From Harmonia axyridis (lineage: Eukaryota; Arthropoda; Insecta; Coleoptera; Coccinellidae): a stretch of DNA of 64,000 bases. Position 1 is the first letter of the stretch; each line of letters begins with the position of its first letter. Position numbers and translations under genes: made by a program. Where the stretch lies: the NCBI RefSeq assembly GCF_914767665.1, contig NC_059501.1, positions 28,000,501 to 28,064,500 of the forward strand. The letters run 5' to 3'. The notes below the pieces were generated by a model, which was not told where the DNA came from, made no database searches, and worked only from the letters and a program-made list of their open reading frames with translations. Positions 35,891 to 47,784 of the stretch are shown piece after piece.

Positions 35891-38800
35891 ATGGCAACCG
35901 TTGTTTCGAAAGGGGTGTGCAATATAAATGCATTGTCGAAAGTCGTTTGTAATTTCTTGAAGAAGGAAGTAAAAATAACGAACCCTTCACTTGAACCAGC
36001 GGTTCCTAAGGGTGGCAACTTCGTATCAGATGCTTGGAGGGTGACATTTGTCATCAAAGATCAGGAGAAGAGTGAGTTATATTCCATTTTTATCTAGCAG
36101 AAATTGAAGGACCCCAATTAGAAAAATAAAACAAGATTTGAAATCATATCTATAATAATAATAATAATAATAATGTTTATTCAACATGAATAAACATTAT
36201 GAGTTATCTATGAAGAAGAACTTTTAATTCAACTCCGTTTTCGATAATGATTTTGAAAATAACGTAAGGGGGGCAAGGGTGGGCTCGCTCCCCTCTCACT
36301 AAATTTTTGCTGACTCCCCTCAAAGTTCGCATGAATAAAAAATACAATATGAATTTAACTAGATGGAGACTCTTGAAAAATTTTGGCCCCTCTTTGGACC
36401 TCCCCCTATTTATGAAAGTTGAGTCGTCCCTGGGAATATGCGTTTAAGAAATAAGTTATTGAAATATAATTATTTATCGTCAAGAATCCTATACAGACAA
36501 ATATTTTATATAGTTATATTTAAACCCAGTTCATCACAACATAATTTAAATTTGTTGAAAATTCTGTTTGTATAATTTATTTGAATATAAAACCGTCACT
36601 TTCCTCTTTAACTCACTTCTAACAATCGAAAAATCCGAAAATTTATTATATTATCTCTGCTTGTTGGGCCTTAATTTGATGTAAGAATGCCTAAATATTA
36701 AATAAGATTGAATTTTATTGGACAAGACTTGAATGCTTGGACAAATGGTATTTTGTTTGAAATGAGAATCAAGTAGGTATGCAATTTTTCTTCAATTCTC
36801 AACAATTTTACAGTTGAAATATTATATGTTAGATCATCCTTACCTATTCGTTTCTACTTATATGATTTCATGATCTGAAGTTTTTTAGATTTTTAAAAAT
36901 TTCAATCCCTAATTTTTAACCCTTTAAAATCATGAATCCGGTTTTCGAGCTACAATTGATCTCCTGTTGAATTGAATAAAAATTACCAAAAATATTTGAT
37001 CACATTTAGTTACCGTGGTGGCAAAACATGTTTTCAATTTCAAATTTCATTATTATGTGTTGCCGAGGTTATGATAAATAATTTTTTTTAATAATTTGCT
37101 CAATTTTTCCTTTAAAATTTTGAAAGTGAAAAATAAAAATTTTCAAGCGAATAGTTTTTATTATAATCGAGAAATCCTTAGGACGGCAAAAGAACAAATT
37201 TTGATTTATTTATTTTCGTTAATGAAATTTTTACAGTTTACGTTTTGTAATATTCAGAATCCAAATATCAAAGTAAACAATTCGTTCTTCAGCTGCCCAG
37301 AAACTAAAACTATAAGAGCTTTTTCGAAATAAATTTGGTACAAAATTAATTGTTATACCGTATTGATCGTCCAAACTACGGATAATAACTATCCATAAAT
37401 TTTTGAGACACCGTGAAGAAGAACACGTTTCGACCTCAATAAAAGAAGAAGAAGAAATTTTTGAAGCAATATTAAAAAAAAAAATTTTTTTTTAATTTTC
37501 TCGAGGATATAAGGAAAATATTAATTACTATGATGTTACTCAGACAATATTTTAATCGCTGAATCCTAGCACTCATAGTTTCGGAGTTGTGAATTTTAAA
37601 ACACTTCTTTCTGAATACGTAAGGTATTTCCTTCCCAAATAATATGACTGACATTTGAAGAAAGCGGCAAATGATATTACCTACCTAATGAATTTTTGTT
37701 GATTGGACAAAGAATTTTATAAGAATTAGTGGAACAAAATTTTTGGCTATTCGAAAAAGTTACTTAATGTTCTTTTCTGAAGAAGAGTCTGGAAAATGAT
37801 GATTGATCGATATTATTTTCGAGAAAGAAAAAAATATGTCCAAAATGACTCACTGTAGGTATATTGAAATATTTATTATTCATTTCTATCTTATAGAATA
37901 TCACAGAAAAAGTGTATTATAAAAAATAGATTATGTATGGAAATATACATAAATTCGACAATTTGATCTTCAAAATTACATAACTCCAAAACTATTGGGG
38001 CTAGTAGATACATGGATTCTATACATTCACAAACTAGAAGTTTAGGGAATTAGTTGGCAATGTAATAACCTCTCATCAAATCTATTTCATAGAGAAATAT
38101 GAACATGAGGTCTTGTTGATATTATTTTCTGTTATTTTGCAGGCACTAATGCTAGTATTATCGTGAAAACAAAGCCAGCTGATGAGATGCTCGACAAACT
38201 CATGCACACAGACATCGCTTTCAAAAATGAAATTTTGGCTTATGAGAAAATCATTCCATCTTTAAACAAACATGTCTGCAGCCCTATACGTGTACCACAG
38301 TATCTTCATGGTGATCTTACCAACATCGTTCTAGAAGATATGAATGTGAGCGGTTTCCAGACTCTCAATAAAAAATTTGCCATCGAGTGGAACCAAGTTT
38401 GGTCTCCAATTCAGGTTTGTATTTTTCCATCTGAATCCTTTTCGGGTGGCCATTCCCCGAACAGATCGCTCATTTTATTAATAATTTTCAAAACAGTGTT
38501 GTTATGTTCAAGTTTCAAACATCTGAATTTTAATTGTGCTTCTTATGTGTTATGGTGTGTCTATGTAAAAAAGTGTTTGATAATTTAAAATAATACTGTA
38601 ATGCTAAAGTTTCAAACATCTAAATTATTATTGTATTTCATGTTGTGCATTTCAAAGTCCTGATGAAGACATAAAAATAAAGTTGAAACTAGTTATCCTC
38701 TTTTCCAAAAGCTGGTATTGTGAGAAAAATCCTTGACCATAAGCATGTGAGAATTCACTCAATTTTAATTTGATGTTCACCTCAGTAACCTGAGTAACGT

Positions 38801-39656
38801 GGAAGGAATATGTATCACTAAGTGTTGACTGTTGATTATGCTAAAAATCGGTATCAAAGAAAAATAATGTACAAAGACTCTATTTTCCATCATGAATATT
38901 TTTCAGGAGATGGCCAAGCTTCACGCAGCCTCCATCTGCATGCAACATTTGAATAAGCAAAGCTTTGATTGTTTGAAGGATCAAATTAGTGAAATTCCAT
39001 TCCCAGATACTTCTTCTCTTGGTGAGAGACAAGCTAGTGTTTTGGATACTATCCAGGGCGTCCTCAAGGAGAAAGGCGAAGATATGAAGTTTGTCCAAAT
39101 GGTGGAAAACTTAAAGAAAAATGCTTGGCGGGACCAGAGGGAAATAATCGAGCAAGAGGTGGACATCAGAGTAATCAACCATGGAAGCTTTTGGATCAAC
39201 AACACCGTGTTTAAAAAAGACCTAGCTACACTTCTAGACTTCCAGCATATCGTCTACAGCACCCCAGCGAACGACCTTAGTTACTTCATGTATGTCAACT
39301 TGGATCCTAGGTTCTTCTCGAATAACAGGAGGAACCTCCTACTTTTTTACCTCATGAATTTGCACTCGAACATCACCGATAGACTTGGAGTTGCCCAGTC
39401 AACTGACATAATCGAACCTTTGAACTACTTGTGGATAGATAGAGAGTTCAGAAGATGCAGCCTTTACGCTTACATGATGGCACAGTGGATTATGCCAGTG
39501 TTTTATTGGAGTGATGCCGTCTTCAGACAGCTTGAATCAAAGGGAGGACTGGAAAATATGTCGATACCTGAAAGGTTGTCTTATCTTACCCCAGAACAAA
39601 AAGACAGAATCATAAAGCTTACGAAACTTTTCGTTCAGGAGACCCTCAGGGATTAA
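35891..39656 (+). CDS. EcKL/CHK kinase-like protein C, altered catalytic loop
   Basis: Three coding exons on the plus strand (35891-36071, 38143-38414, 38907-39656; phases 1 and 0) give 400 residues. Motifs: GGNFVSDAWRVTF, IIVKTKP (Lys69), NEILAYEKI, IVLEDMNVSGF, MAKLHAASIC, INHGSFWINN (241-250), LLDFQHIVYSTPANDL (Asp262), MMAQWIMPVFYWSDAVF. As in A and B, the catalytic-base Asp is replaced, here by Ser245, while Asn250 and the DFQ Asp are kept. Known EcKL proteins are cytosolic small-molecule kinases; ecdysteroid-22-kinase and detoxification roles are described for members with an intact HGD. A substrate for this protein cannot be assigned. Intron 1 (2.1 kb) has an ATA microsatellite; intron 2 has a repeat with a hammerhead-like core. 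AATAAA near 40072 may be the polyadenylation signal. Confidence 0.88.
36151..36174. repeat. ATA microsatellite beside a small palindrome
   Basis: Eight ATA/AAT units in gene C intron 1, followed by AATGTTTATTCAACATGAATAAACATT symmetry (palindrome, 36172-36198). The layout resembles the 3' tail of the retroelement at 59155, so this may be a retroelement end. Confidence 0.5.
38520..38760 (+). repeat. Repeat with hammerhead-like core, EcKL gene C intron 2
   Basis: Matches the sequence around 25020-25260: AATGCTAAAGTTTCAAACAT then TCTAAATTATTATTGT, then GTCCTGATGAAGACATAAA, then GTTGAAACTAGTT, and the closing GTGAGAATTCACTCA. The 38656-38696 segment has an exact CTGATGA, a short GAC/GTT stem, GAAA, the self-complementary ACTAGT unit and a GUU triplet. 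Stem I pairing is poor here, so cleavage is doubtful. Confidence 0.5.
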
Positions 39657-40299
39657 TTCACAAATAATATAAAATTGTCTATTTGCTGCTATTCGTTTTT
39701 TTATTTTTTTAATTTTTATTGATGTTTGGAGGAGAATCGGAATAATCTTCGAGTTTTTATCATTATTTTTATAAGAATGAAGTTATAATATAATATAAAG
39801 CTTGTGAAGTCATAATTTTACAGATATCCTTCTTTAGGTTATTTTAAATGTAACACTCGAAGTTTAGTATACGAGAAATATATTCTCGTAATTCAACCGT
39901 TTTTCAATAACTAACCCCAATTGAATGTGATTTTTTTTAAATTTTAAATGAACCTCAATCTTATGGCATTATATGAAAACTGAAGATAAATTAAAAATAA
40001 ATTGTCGACAGTTGATTTCTTCTTAAAAAAAAAAAACTGAGGAGTGAGTTTCATCTGATTTGAGTGTGATGAAATAAATGATATTGTGTTAGATTCGATT
40101 CCATTCCAAGCGAAACGAATTTACAATTCGAAAAAGATAAATGTGCATCACATGAAAGTTCCATTTTCATTTTATATTTTCTTGGCATTAATTACACCCT
40201 TTCCGCAAATAACCAAAAAAAAATTCACTAAATATATTCTGTATATGGTTTGAAAGGTTTTTTGATCAGAAAAACTTTTTGCCATGTTAATTTTGACTG
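39657..40299. other. EcKL gene C 3' flank
   Basis: AT-rich; AATAAA near 40072. No gene or element recognised before the TACAGGGTG-type element at 40300. Confidence 0.4.
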
Positions 40300-41011
40300 T
40301 ACAGGGTGGGCAAATTTCGATGTTTTAGCACTACAACTTTTAAACCAGAGGTGATAGACGAAATCTGATACCCACTTCTCGATCTCTTTTTCTGAGAAAC
40401 TGTCAAGGGTAGTATTCATTTTTGGCCACCTTCTTTTGTTTTCGAGTTATAAGCGAAAATTGGAAAAATGGCGATATCGAAAAACATTCATATCTCTGTT
40501 GATATTGATGATAGAGCTCTGAAATTCAAACATTATACAGGCACTTTTTACGTAGAATCCAGTGGCGTACTCGTCTTTTCAAAAGGGTTTTTAATTACGA
40601 AGCTATGACCCAAAGTTATGTTTTTTCAAATGGGAACACTAGATTTTTGAGTCATTTTCTAAAAGCTTGATTTTTCCTGATTTCAAAAATATATAACATC
40701 GTATGATTCGAATTAATATAAATAATAGAAAATGGCCAAAAACTTCTTTTCACCTAAGAGTCAATATTTCTATGGTTTCAACTGTTGATGAACACAGAAA
40801 AATTGAGCTTTCTACAACAAGACCAGTGTCCTTCCGTCAATCTGATTATTTCTATGCTTTTCACTTATTTCTACAAAATTCGAATCTAGATATGTTTTAT
40901 AAATTTTTTATCTAAAAATTGATTTGAAAATAACGGAGAAACCACAAGGTCGAATTTTTCAATCGAAAGAGTTGTATTGAGATGCATGTATCAGGAGATT
41001 ATTCACATAGG

Positions 41012-44000
41012 CAGGGCCGTCGAGAGCTTCGGCGGGCCCCGGTACAAACCAAAAATACGGGCCCCCCGATGGTGTTACTTAACCGTATAATCGGTATAAT
41101 AAGATTAGGATATATGCCTTCTGAAATCAAAATCATTGAACATTGTAATTTTTTTAATGTAGAAGAAATTAGGGAAGGAAAAATAAAAGTTTATCATATT
41201 TTTTCTTACATGGACTTTATACTGCTTTATGCAAGTAAAATTATTGGAATTAGAACCTTCCAGAAACATGAATTGGCTTACTAAGTATATACTATAAAGA
41301 GTTGAGAAACACAGCTGCACTAAATACTGAAAAAATTAGGTAAAAATTACTTCGAAGACCGCTACAAAAAACACGAATCATTTTATGTGAGCCTTTCGGC
41401 ATTTTGCAGTAGCAAAATTTGCTATAATTTTAGAAAAATCGCATCTTCTAGCTACTCTTGACTCGATCGATAATAAGCCTAGAGCACTCAATCGTCCCTG
41501 AGTCATGGTAGATCTAAGAACATTTTTAATTTTTGAAAGGTGGCTGAAAGACCTTTCAGCTTGGGCTACAGTCACAGGCAAAGTGCAAAATATTCTTAAG
41601 GATATCACAATATTTGGAAACAAGGTATCCAATTTTAATTTGTGAATTTCATTCAGAAGATTTAGTGGGGTAAGATCATTCATTTGAAAAGTAGCAGAAA
41701 AGATAACCTTGAGGTGCTTGATCTCTTCTGTTAATTTACAATCAGTATCTAAGTGGTACTGAATATGGAGATTAGTGGCCCTCTCTTCAATGTCTGCATC
41801 TTCTAAGTGTAAAAATTTCCATAAGACACTGAACATATGCACAATATTTTTAATTGCTTGGAATCTTGTAGAAATATTCAAAATAACAGCATCTAGAATT
41901 GAATAAAATACATTTATTCTGAAGTAATCCTCCCCACTAAGTTCTGATGAAAAATCCTGTTCTGAATTCGTTTCGTCAAAAAATTGCTTTCTTTTGCGTT
42001 TCCTCTTCACGGACGTAGGCATTTCGGTTGACATTTCTAAATTTTTTGCTACTTCTCTACATTCATTCAATATTTTCGACCAACTATTTCTTATAATATT
42101 AAGATCTTCCAGCAAAGACTTCAAATTTTCGGTTCCAATGTCCAAAGTTATGGATTCCGTTTGAAGAATAACACTTCTATAGTTGATAGCTGTAAGTACT
42201 TTCAGCCACGTTGAAGCCATTAAGAGACATTCAAATGATCCCAAATATGATAAAATACCATTCAATTCAATTCGCACTTCTGATGTCAAATTGAGCTCAA
42301 ATACCTCTAGAATTGCATCCTTTATTCCGGGCAACTTGTTGCAGACCGGTTTGACACTTTCTACTCTAGCTGACCAGCGAGTTGTAGAAAGAGAATGCAG
42401 GGATACATCTATTTTATTTTTTAAAATCTCCCACCTGGAAGGACTAGCACTAAATATATTGTACAGCTTTTGGATTATTCCAAAAAATGTAACAGCCTGG
42501 GGACAACATTCTGCTGCATGGACACCACATAAGTTCAAACTATGACAAGCACAAGGAGACCATATGGCAAGGGGATTGAGGGCCAGGATCCTTGCCTGCA
42601 CGCCTTTATATTGTCCGCTCATGTTGCTTCCATTGTCATATCCTTGTCCACGGCAATCTTCTATGCTAATATTGCGCTTTTTCAAATTTTCTAAAATCAT
42701 GTTTGCTATATCTTCCCCAGTTTTTTTATTACAGTTGATGAATTCTAAAAATCTTTCAAACACTTGGTATTTGCCATCTTCATTCAGCCAGACATAACGT
42801 AATATAAACGTTGTTTGTTCGTCATGAGAACTATCAGGGGTAGCATCGACGATTAAAGAAAAATATTTCGCCAGCTTTCTCTCGTTTAAAATTTTTTCCA
42901 TAACATGTTCAGCACAAAGTGAAATGAATTCATTTTGAATTTCGGCTGAGAGATAGTGTACTTGCATACGTTTCTTAGTTTCTTGAGAATCTTTAACAGC
43001 ATCTAGATGCTCTGCTAATATGGTATCATAATTTGCTAGCAACTCCAATGTACCAAGAAAATTGCCATTGTTTGGATTACCAATCAAACTATATAGATGA
43101 TCCTCTTAATGCTAGTCCTCTTTCAGATAAAAATAGAATCACTTGAAGAAATCTTTGCAATAGTTCTTTCCACTTCTCTTTCTCTTTTTCTAAAGATTTC
43201 AATACTAAGTTATCGATATTCTTTTTATTGAAAATATTTTGTTCTATACCCCGCCACTCTAGGTATGATGATCGATGACCGATACTATTTTCATGTTCAG
43301 GAATTCTGTTATACAATTTTCTGTAGAAATTTGTAGGACTCCAACCATATTCAGTTACAAACCGAGAAGAATGTTGTGACCTTGTTGCTTTATTGAATAA
43401 CCTACAGGGAAAACAGAACAGTGCTTGCCTCGAGGAAGTTAGCCAGTCTCTTGATACAACCTCCCCATTTTTCATGTTTAAATTTAATAGATATTTGGGA
43501 AATGGCATTCCGTTGCTATCAGGAGGAAGTTGTGATGGAATGGGTTCAGGTCCTTTTCTCACAGCTTCTTCAATAATGACGGGAGTAACGTTTCTCAAAT
43601 TTCCTATATCGAAGTGTACTCCACTATCGATATTCATATTTATCTTGATTGCTATCAACTTTAACTGCGTTTGAAATGATTCCACTTCGTAGGAGATCAT
43701 CGTTTTGCCCAACAGAACTACTGGAAATGGGGCTTGAAGGTGAAGGTACAGGACCAGGCGATGATATATTGGAGGTTTCTGAAACTTCATCACAGGTTTC
43801 ATTCACTTTTGAAATGCCTGGAGTTACTTTTGAGGTAGTAAACCCAAGGTTTTCAAGAGTTCTTCTTCCTTTTCTCATGTGCTCCAACTTCTGCTGTTGC
43901 TCTTTACGTTTTTGGGAGCCAGATTTATGATGATAACTCATCTATTAAAATAAATTGATATTTATTAGACAACCATCTTCGTTTTCGGTGAGTTTATTTA

Positions 44001-45351
44001 ACTGAAAAGGCGCTTTTCACATTTCATTCAGTTCCACATTTTAAAATTAGTAGGACACTTTGGTTTGTTTAAGTAATACATACTATACTGCAAACTGCAT
44101 GAAAAACAACCATCTCATAATGAATTTTTTTGGCAAAATCAAATAAATGTAGAGCATGAAGTGTGAAGTAGTACGAGATCCGGCTGCAGAATTACTGCAC
44201 TCATCGGTTTTCTGCTAGGGGAAGAAAAAAAAAGAAGCTTGTATTTTCTATTTTTTTTCGGAACAAAATCCGTTCACTTGTTTTTTTTTAATGAAATATC
44301 GTCTATATCACAGATTTCAACTATATATCAGTATCAAAATACAAATTTTTGCATCCTCATCTGAATGAACGCCCCCGGATTTTCGATCAAAAAACGCTGC
44401 ATAGGGCCCAAAAATGGACAAAAAAATTTGGTTTCGACCAATGCGGTTGTAAAATTTTTGCTGAATACACTGATTCTATTCTCACTGGGAATAACTGAAG
44501 ACCCCAGTATCAGAATTCAGATTTTCCACCTGTGCGCGACATAATTTCACCGTTTCCAGACTTTTGAACCATCCGGTATATTCTCCTTATTATAAATAAA
44601 CATAAAAATTTGGTTTTCAGCAAGAAACCGAAGAGCGCAATAATACTACAGTACTACAGACGGATTTTGGACTAAAGGTAATGAAAATGGTATTGAAGGT
44701 ATCAGCTTCAAAGATTTCTATGTGTACGGAAATATGACGTTCATTTGCACGCGTCAAAGTATAAAGTTCTGACGTTCATTGAAACAAACTCACCCGTTTT
44801 ATGTATGCTTTATGCTTTTGCTGAATACTGATGTGTCTTACCTTCATTCAGATTATTCCAAACAACGTACTTCACAAAACACACTAACGATAATCCAATA
44901 TCCAATCAATATGAGTATGAACTCGGAGAAATATTCACTAATAGAATAGCAAGCAACGAATTCGGTTGACAACAATGACAATGAACATCGATCAGGTCAG
45001 GGATTCCCCGAAAATTCAGTAAACGAAACGATCTACGTTGAATTGACGATAGGGGCGGGAACGTGACCAGAGCGTAGAGCTGAAGCGGGTCAATACTTTA
45101 GGCAATGTTGTACTGATTTATGTATTCAAGATTGCCTATGTAGGCTATCTAATAGCATGGACAATCTTGAATGTTTACATTGTTGTTTTATAAGATTGAA
45201 AGGAATCACACAATCTTCATCAGTTCCATTTTTTTTATGTAATTATAAATATCAATGAAAAAATTCTTGTTGCTGGAGCTCGAGCCCGGGCCCCCCATGA
45301 GCCCGGGCCCCGGTAATTTGTACCGGCTGTACCGCCCTCTCGTCGGGCCTG
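41012..45351 (-). mobile_element. hAT transposon with ZMYM1-like transposase (4340 bp)
   Basis: The ends CAGGGCCGTCGAGAG (41012) and, on the other strand, CAGGCCCGACGAGAG (45351) match at 13 of 15 positions. An exact 8-bp duplication CACATAGG flanks it (41004-41011, 45352-45359). GGGCCCCGGTAC-like GC-rich stretches recur just inside both ends. The transposase is on the minus strand. The region 43942-45351 upstream of it holds no other frame and probably contains the promoter. The element sits in the loop of the foldback at 40300-46200. Confidence 0.88.
41378..43941 (-). pseudogene. hAT transposase, ZMYM1-like, two frame breaks
   Basis: Read on the minus strand from MSYHHKSGSQKRKEQQQK (43941), the typical N-terminus of this transposase type. 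The frame breaks near 43640 and resumes with a TTF-type zinc-finger region (DWLTSSRQALFCFPCRLFN), then breaks again near 43088-43100 in GLALRGSS/IGNPNNGNF. From there 569 codons are open: a DUF4371-like start, LIVDATPDSSHDEQ (first catalytic Asp), CRGQGYDNGSNMSG (second), STTRWSAR, and the C-terminal hAT dimerisation region with PVTVAQAERSFSHLSKIKN (catalytic Glu region). The core is nearly complete; the two single shifts make it inactive unless they are sequencing errors or a small intron. Confidence 0.85.
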
Positions 45352-46388
45352 CACATAGGTCTCCAGAATCAATACGCACAAGTACCAATCCATTTTAAAC
45401 AGCATATGAAACAATGCATATATGATTGAACTCAACATTTTAATTACGAAGGGACAAACAAGAACTAATATTTAACCTAATAATAACAACAATTGCACAA
45501 TGCACAGTCGACACCTCTTCTCGATATTTCAATAGATGAATATTTGAAACTGTGTTCGAGCTACCTAGGAAACTTTTTCCAAGTTCGTTCATCTTTTCGA
45601 AAGTATTTGTATAAAATAAATATAGATTCGATATTTGTAGAAATAAGTGAAAAGCATAGAAATAATCAGATTGACGGAAGGACACTGCTCTTGTTATAGA
45701 AAGGCTCATCAACAGTTGAAACCATAGAAATATTGAGACTCTTAAGTAAAAAAAGGTTTTTGACCATTTTCTGTTCAATATTTTAATACGAATCATACGA
45801 TGTCATATATTTTTGAAATCAGGAAAAATTAAGCTTTCAGAAAATGGCACAAAAATCTAGTGTTCCCATTTAAAAAAACATAACTTTGGGTCATAGCTTC
45901 GTATTTAAAAACCCTTTTGAAAATACGAGCACGCCACTGGATTCTACGTGAAAAAGTGCCTGTATAATGTTTTAATTTCAGAGCTCTAGCATCAGTATTA
46001 GTGGAGATATAAATGTTTTTCGATATCGCCATTTTTCCAATTTTCGCTTATAACTCGAAAACAAAAGAAGGTGGCCAAAAATGAATACTACGCTTGTTAG
46101 TTTCTCAGAAAAAGAGATCGAGAAGTGGGTATCAGATTTTGTCTATCTCCTCTGGTTCAAAAGTTGTAGTGCTAAAACATCGAAATTTGCCCACCCTGTA
46201 CAATACGAATACACTGCTGACAATTCATTGAACTATGATTTATGATAGTCCTGATGACTTTTTTGATGACAATATTATTTGACTGTAAGTATATACTTAT
46301 AAAAAATTAAGAAAGAACCTTGTAGTCAGCAGCTTTTGAGCGCTTGTTCATCCATGAACCCAACGCACCCTTAGAAACCACAGAACAG

Positions 46389-47784
46389 TATATCGGGTGT
46401 CCCAAGGTGAGTGGCCTATTAGATTATTATGGAAACTATTGATAGTAAAAATTTAAAATTTTGTGGATAGATATTTGGCCATATAAGGTACATTTTTAAA
46501 ATAATTTCACATTTCCAGTGTTGCCGGATGTACGACAATTTGGCAACAACTTTGTTATTTTGAATAGGACATCCGGTATTTCTATTTTTTTTATGATACT
46601 CCATAAAATATTAAATCTATTCACTCTTACTTTTCCATCCCTATCTTCAACGGTTTTTGAGTTATTAATTATTTTTCGAAATTTTAGATCAAACTGGCGT
46701 ATTACGAAAATGACTCTAGTTCGCTCAATATTTGAGATTTGAGTCAGAAATTTTGCAAGTCGTTAGATATTGATCTGATATGTGTCACTGCTTTTGAATT
46801 ATGGTTGTCAATAATACAGGACGGACCGAAAAAATTCATCATTTGCCAAGTTACAAAATTGTGAAAAAGTCTATTTTTTCAAATTAGACACCTAGTATAT
46901 TTTTCAATTTTTGGAATCAGTACAAAACACTCTACAATTTTTCTATTCACGTCCCTATACCTATCTCAACTGGATTCCGAGTTATATGCGTTTATTAGAT
47001 TTCACATTGATTCAATAAGTGTTAATTTCTTTTGTATTGTTATTTTCTCTTTGTCGTTCATAGATCGATATATCAATGAATCAGTTCAATCCATAAATGT
47101 CAAAATAAACAATTATTGCCTAACAGGTGTTTTGTTCCGAGGTTTTTCTATAAATAATGGCTCAAGAAAGATATACACATATAACGCATTTAACTCGGAA
47201 TCCAGTTGAGATAGGTATAGGGCGTGAATAGAAAAATTGTAGAGTGTGTTGTACTGATTCCAAAAATTGAAAAATATACTAGGTGTCTAATTTGAAAAAA
47301 TAGACTTTTTCACAATTTTGTAACTTGGCAAATGATGAATTTTTTTGGTCCGTCCTGTATTATTGACAACCATAATTCAAAAGCAGTGACACAGATCAGA
47401 TCAATATCTAACGACTTGCAAAATTTCTGACTTAAATCTCAAATATTGAGCGAACTAGAGTCATTTTCGTAATACGCCAATTTGATCTAAAATTTCGAAA
47501 AATAATTAATAACTCAAAAACCGTTGAAGATAGGGATGGAAAAGTAAGAGTGAATAGATTCAATATTTTATGGAGTATCATAAAAAAATAGAAATACCGG
47601 ATGTCCTATTCAAAATAACAAAGTTGTTGCCAAATTGTCGTACATCCGGCAACACTGGAAATGTGAAATTATTTTAAAAATGTACCTTACATGGCCAAAT
47701 ATCTATCCACAAAATTTAAAATCTTTACCATCAATAGTTTCCATAATAATCTAATAGGCCACGCACCTTGGGACACCCGATATA
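46389..47784. mobile_element. Near-perfect 1.4-kb palindrome
   Basis: The ends TATATCGGGTGTCCCAAGGT (46389) and the complement ACCTTGGGACACCCGATATA (to 47784) start two arms of roughly 690 bp that match with few differences up to a centre near 47090. Blocks seen in both include GTGTTGCCGGATGTACGACA, CAAACTGGCGTATTACGAAA, GACGGACCGAAAAAATTCAT and CTCAACTGGATTCCGAGTTA. Flanking TATA may include a TA duplication. Frames inside are mirror artefacts. Confidence 0.75.

Larger units (their letters stand above)
40300..46200. mobile_element. Foldback element with 615-bp arms, split by a hAT insertion
   Basis: The left end TACAGGGTGGGCAAATTTCG (40300) and its complement (to 46200) open arms that match closely to about 40915 and from about 45595. 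Shared blocks include GTGATAGACGAAATCTGATA, TGGCGATATCGAAAAACATT, CATCGTATGATTCG and GAAATAAGTGAAAAGCAT. Without the 4.35-kb insertion the element would be about 1.55 kb with a loop of about 330 bp. TA at the borders suggests TA targeting. Frames inside the arms are mirror artefacts. No own transposase. Confidence 0.7.

Noticed and set aside
40703..45796. Open frames at 40703-40915 (+) and 45440-45796 (-) that look related
   Set aside because: Same reason: they lie in the two arms of the foldback at 40300-46200.
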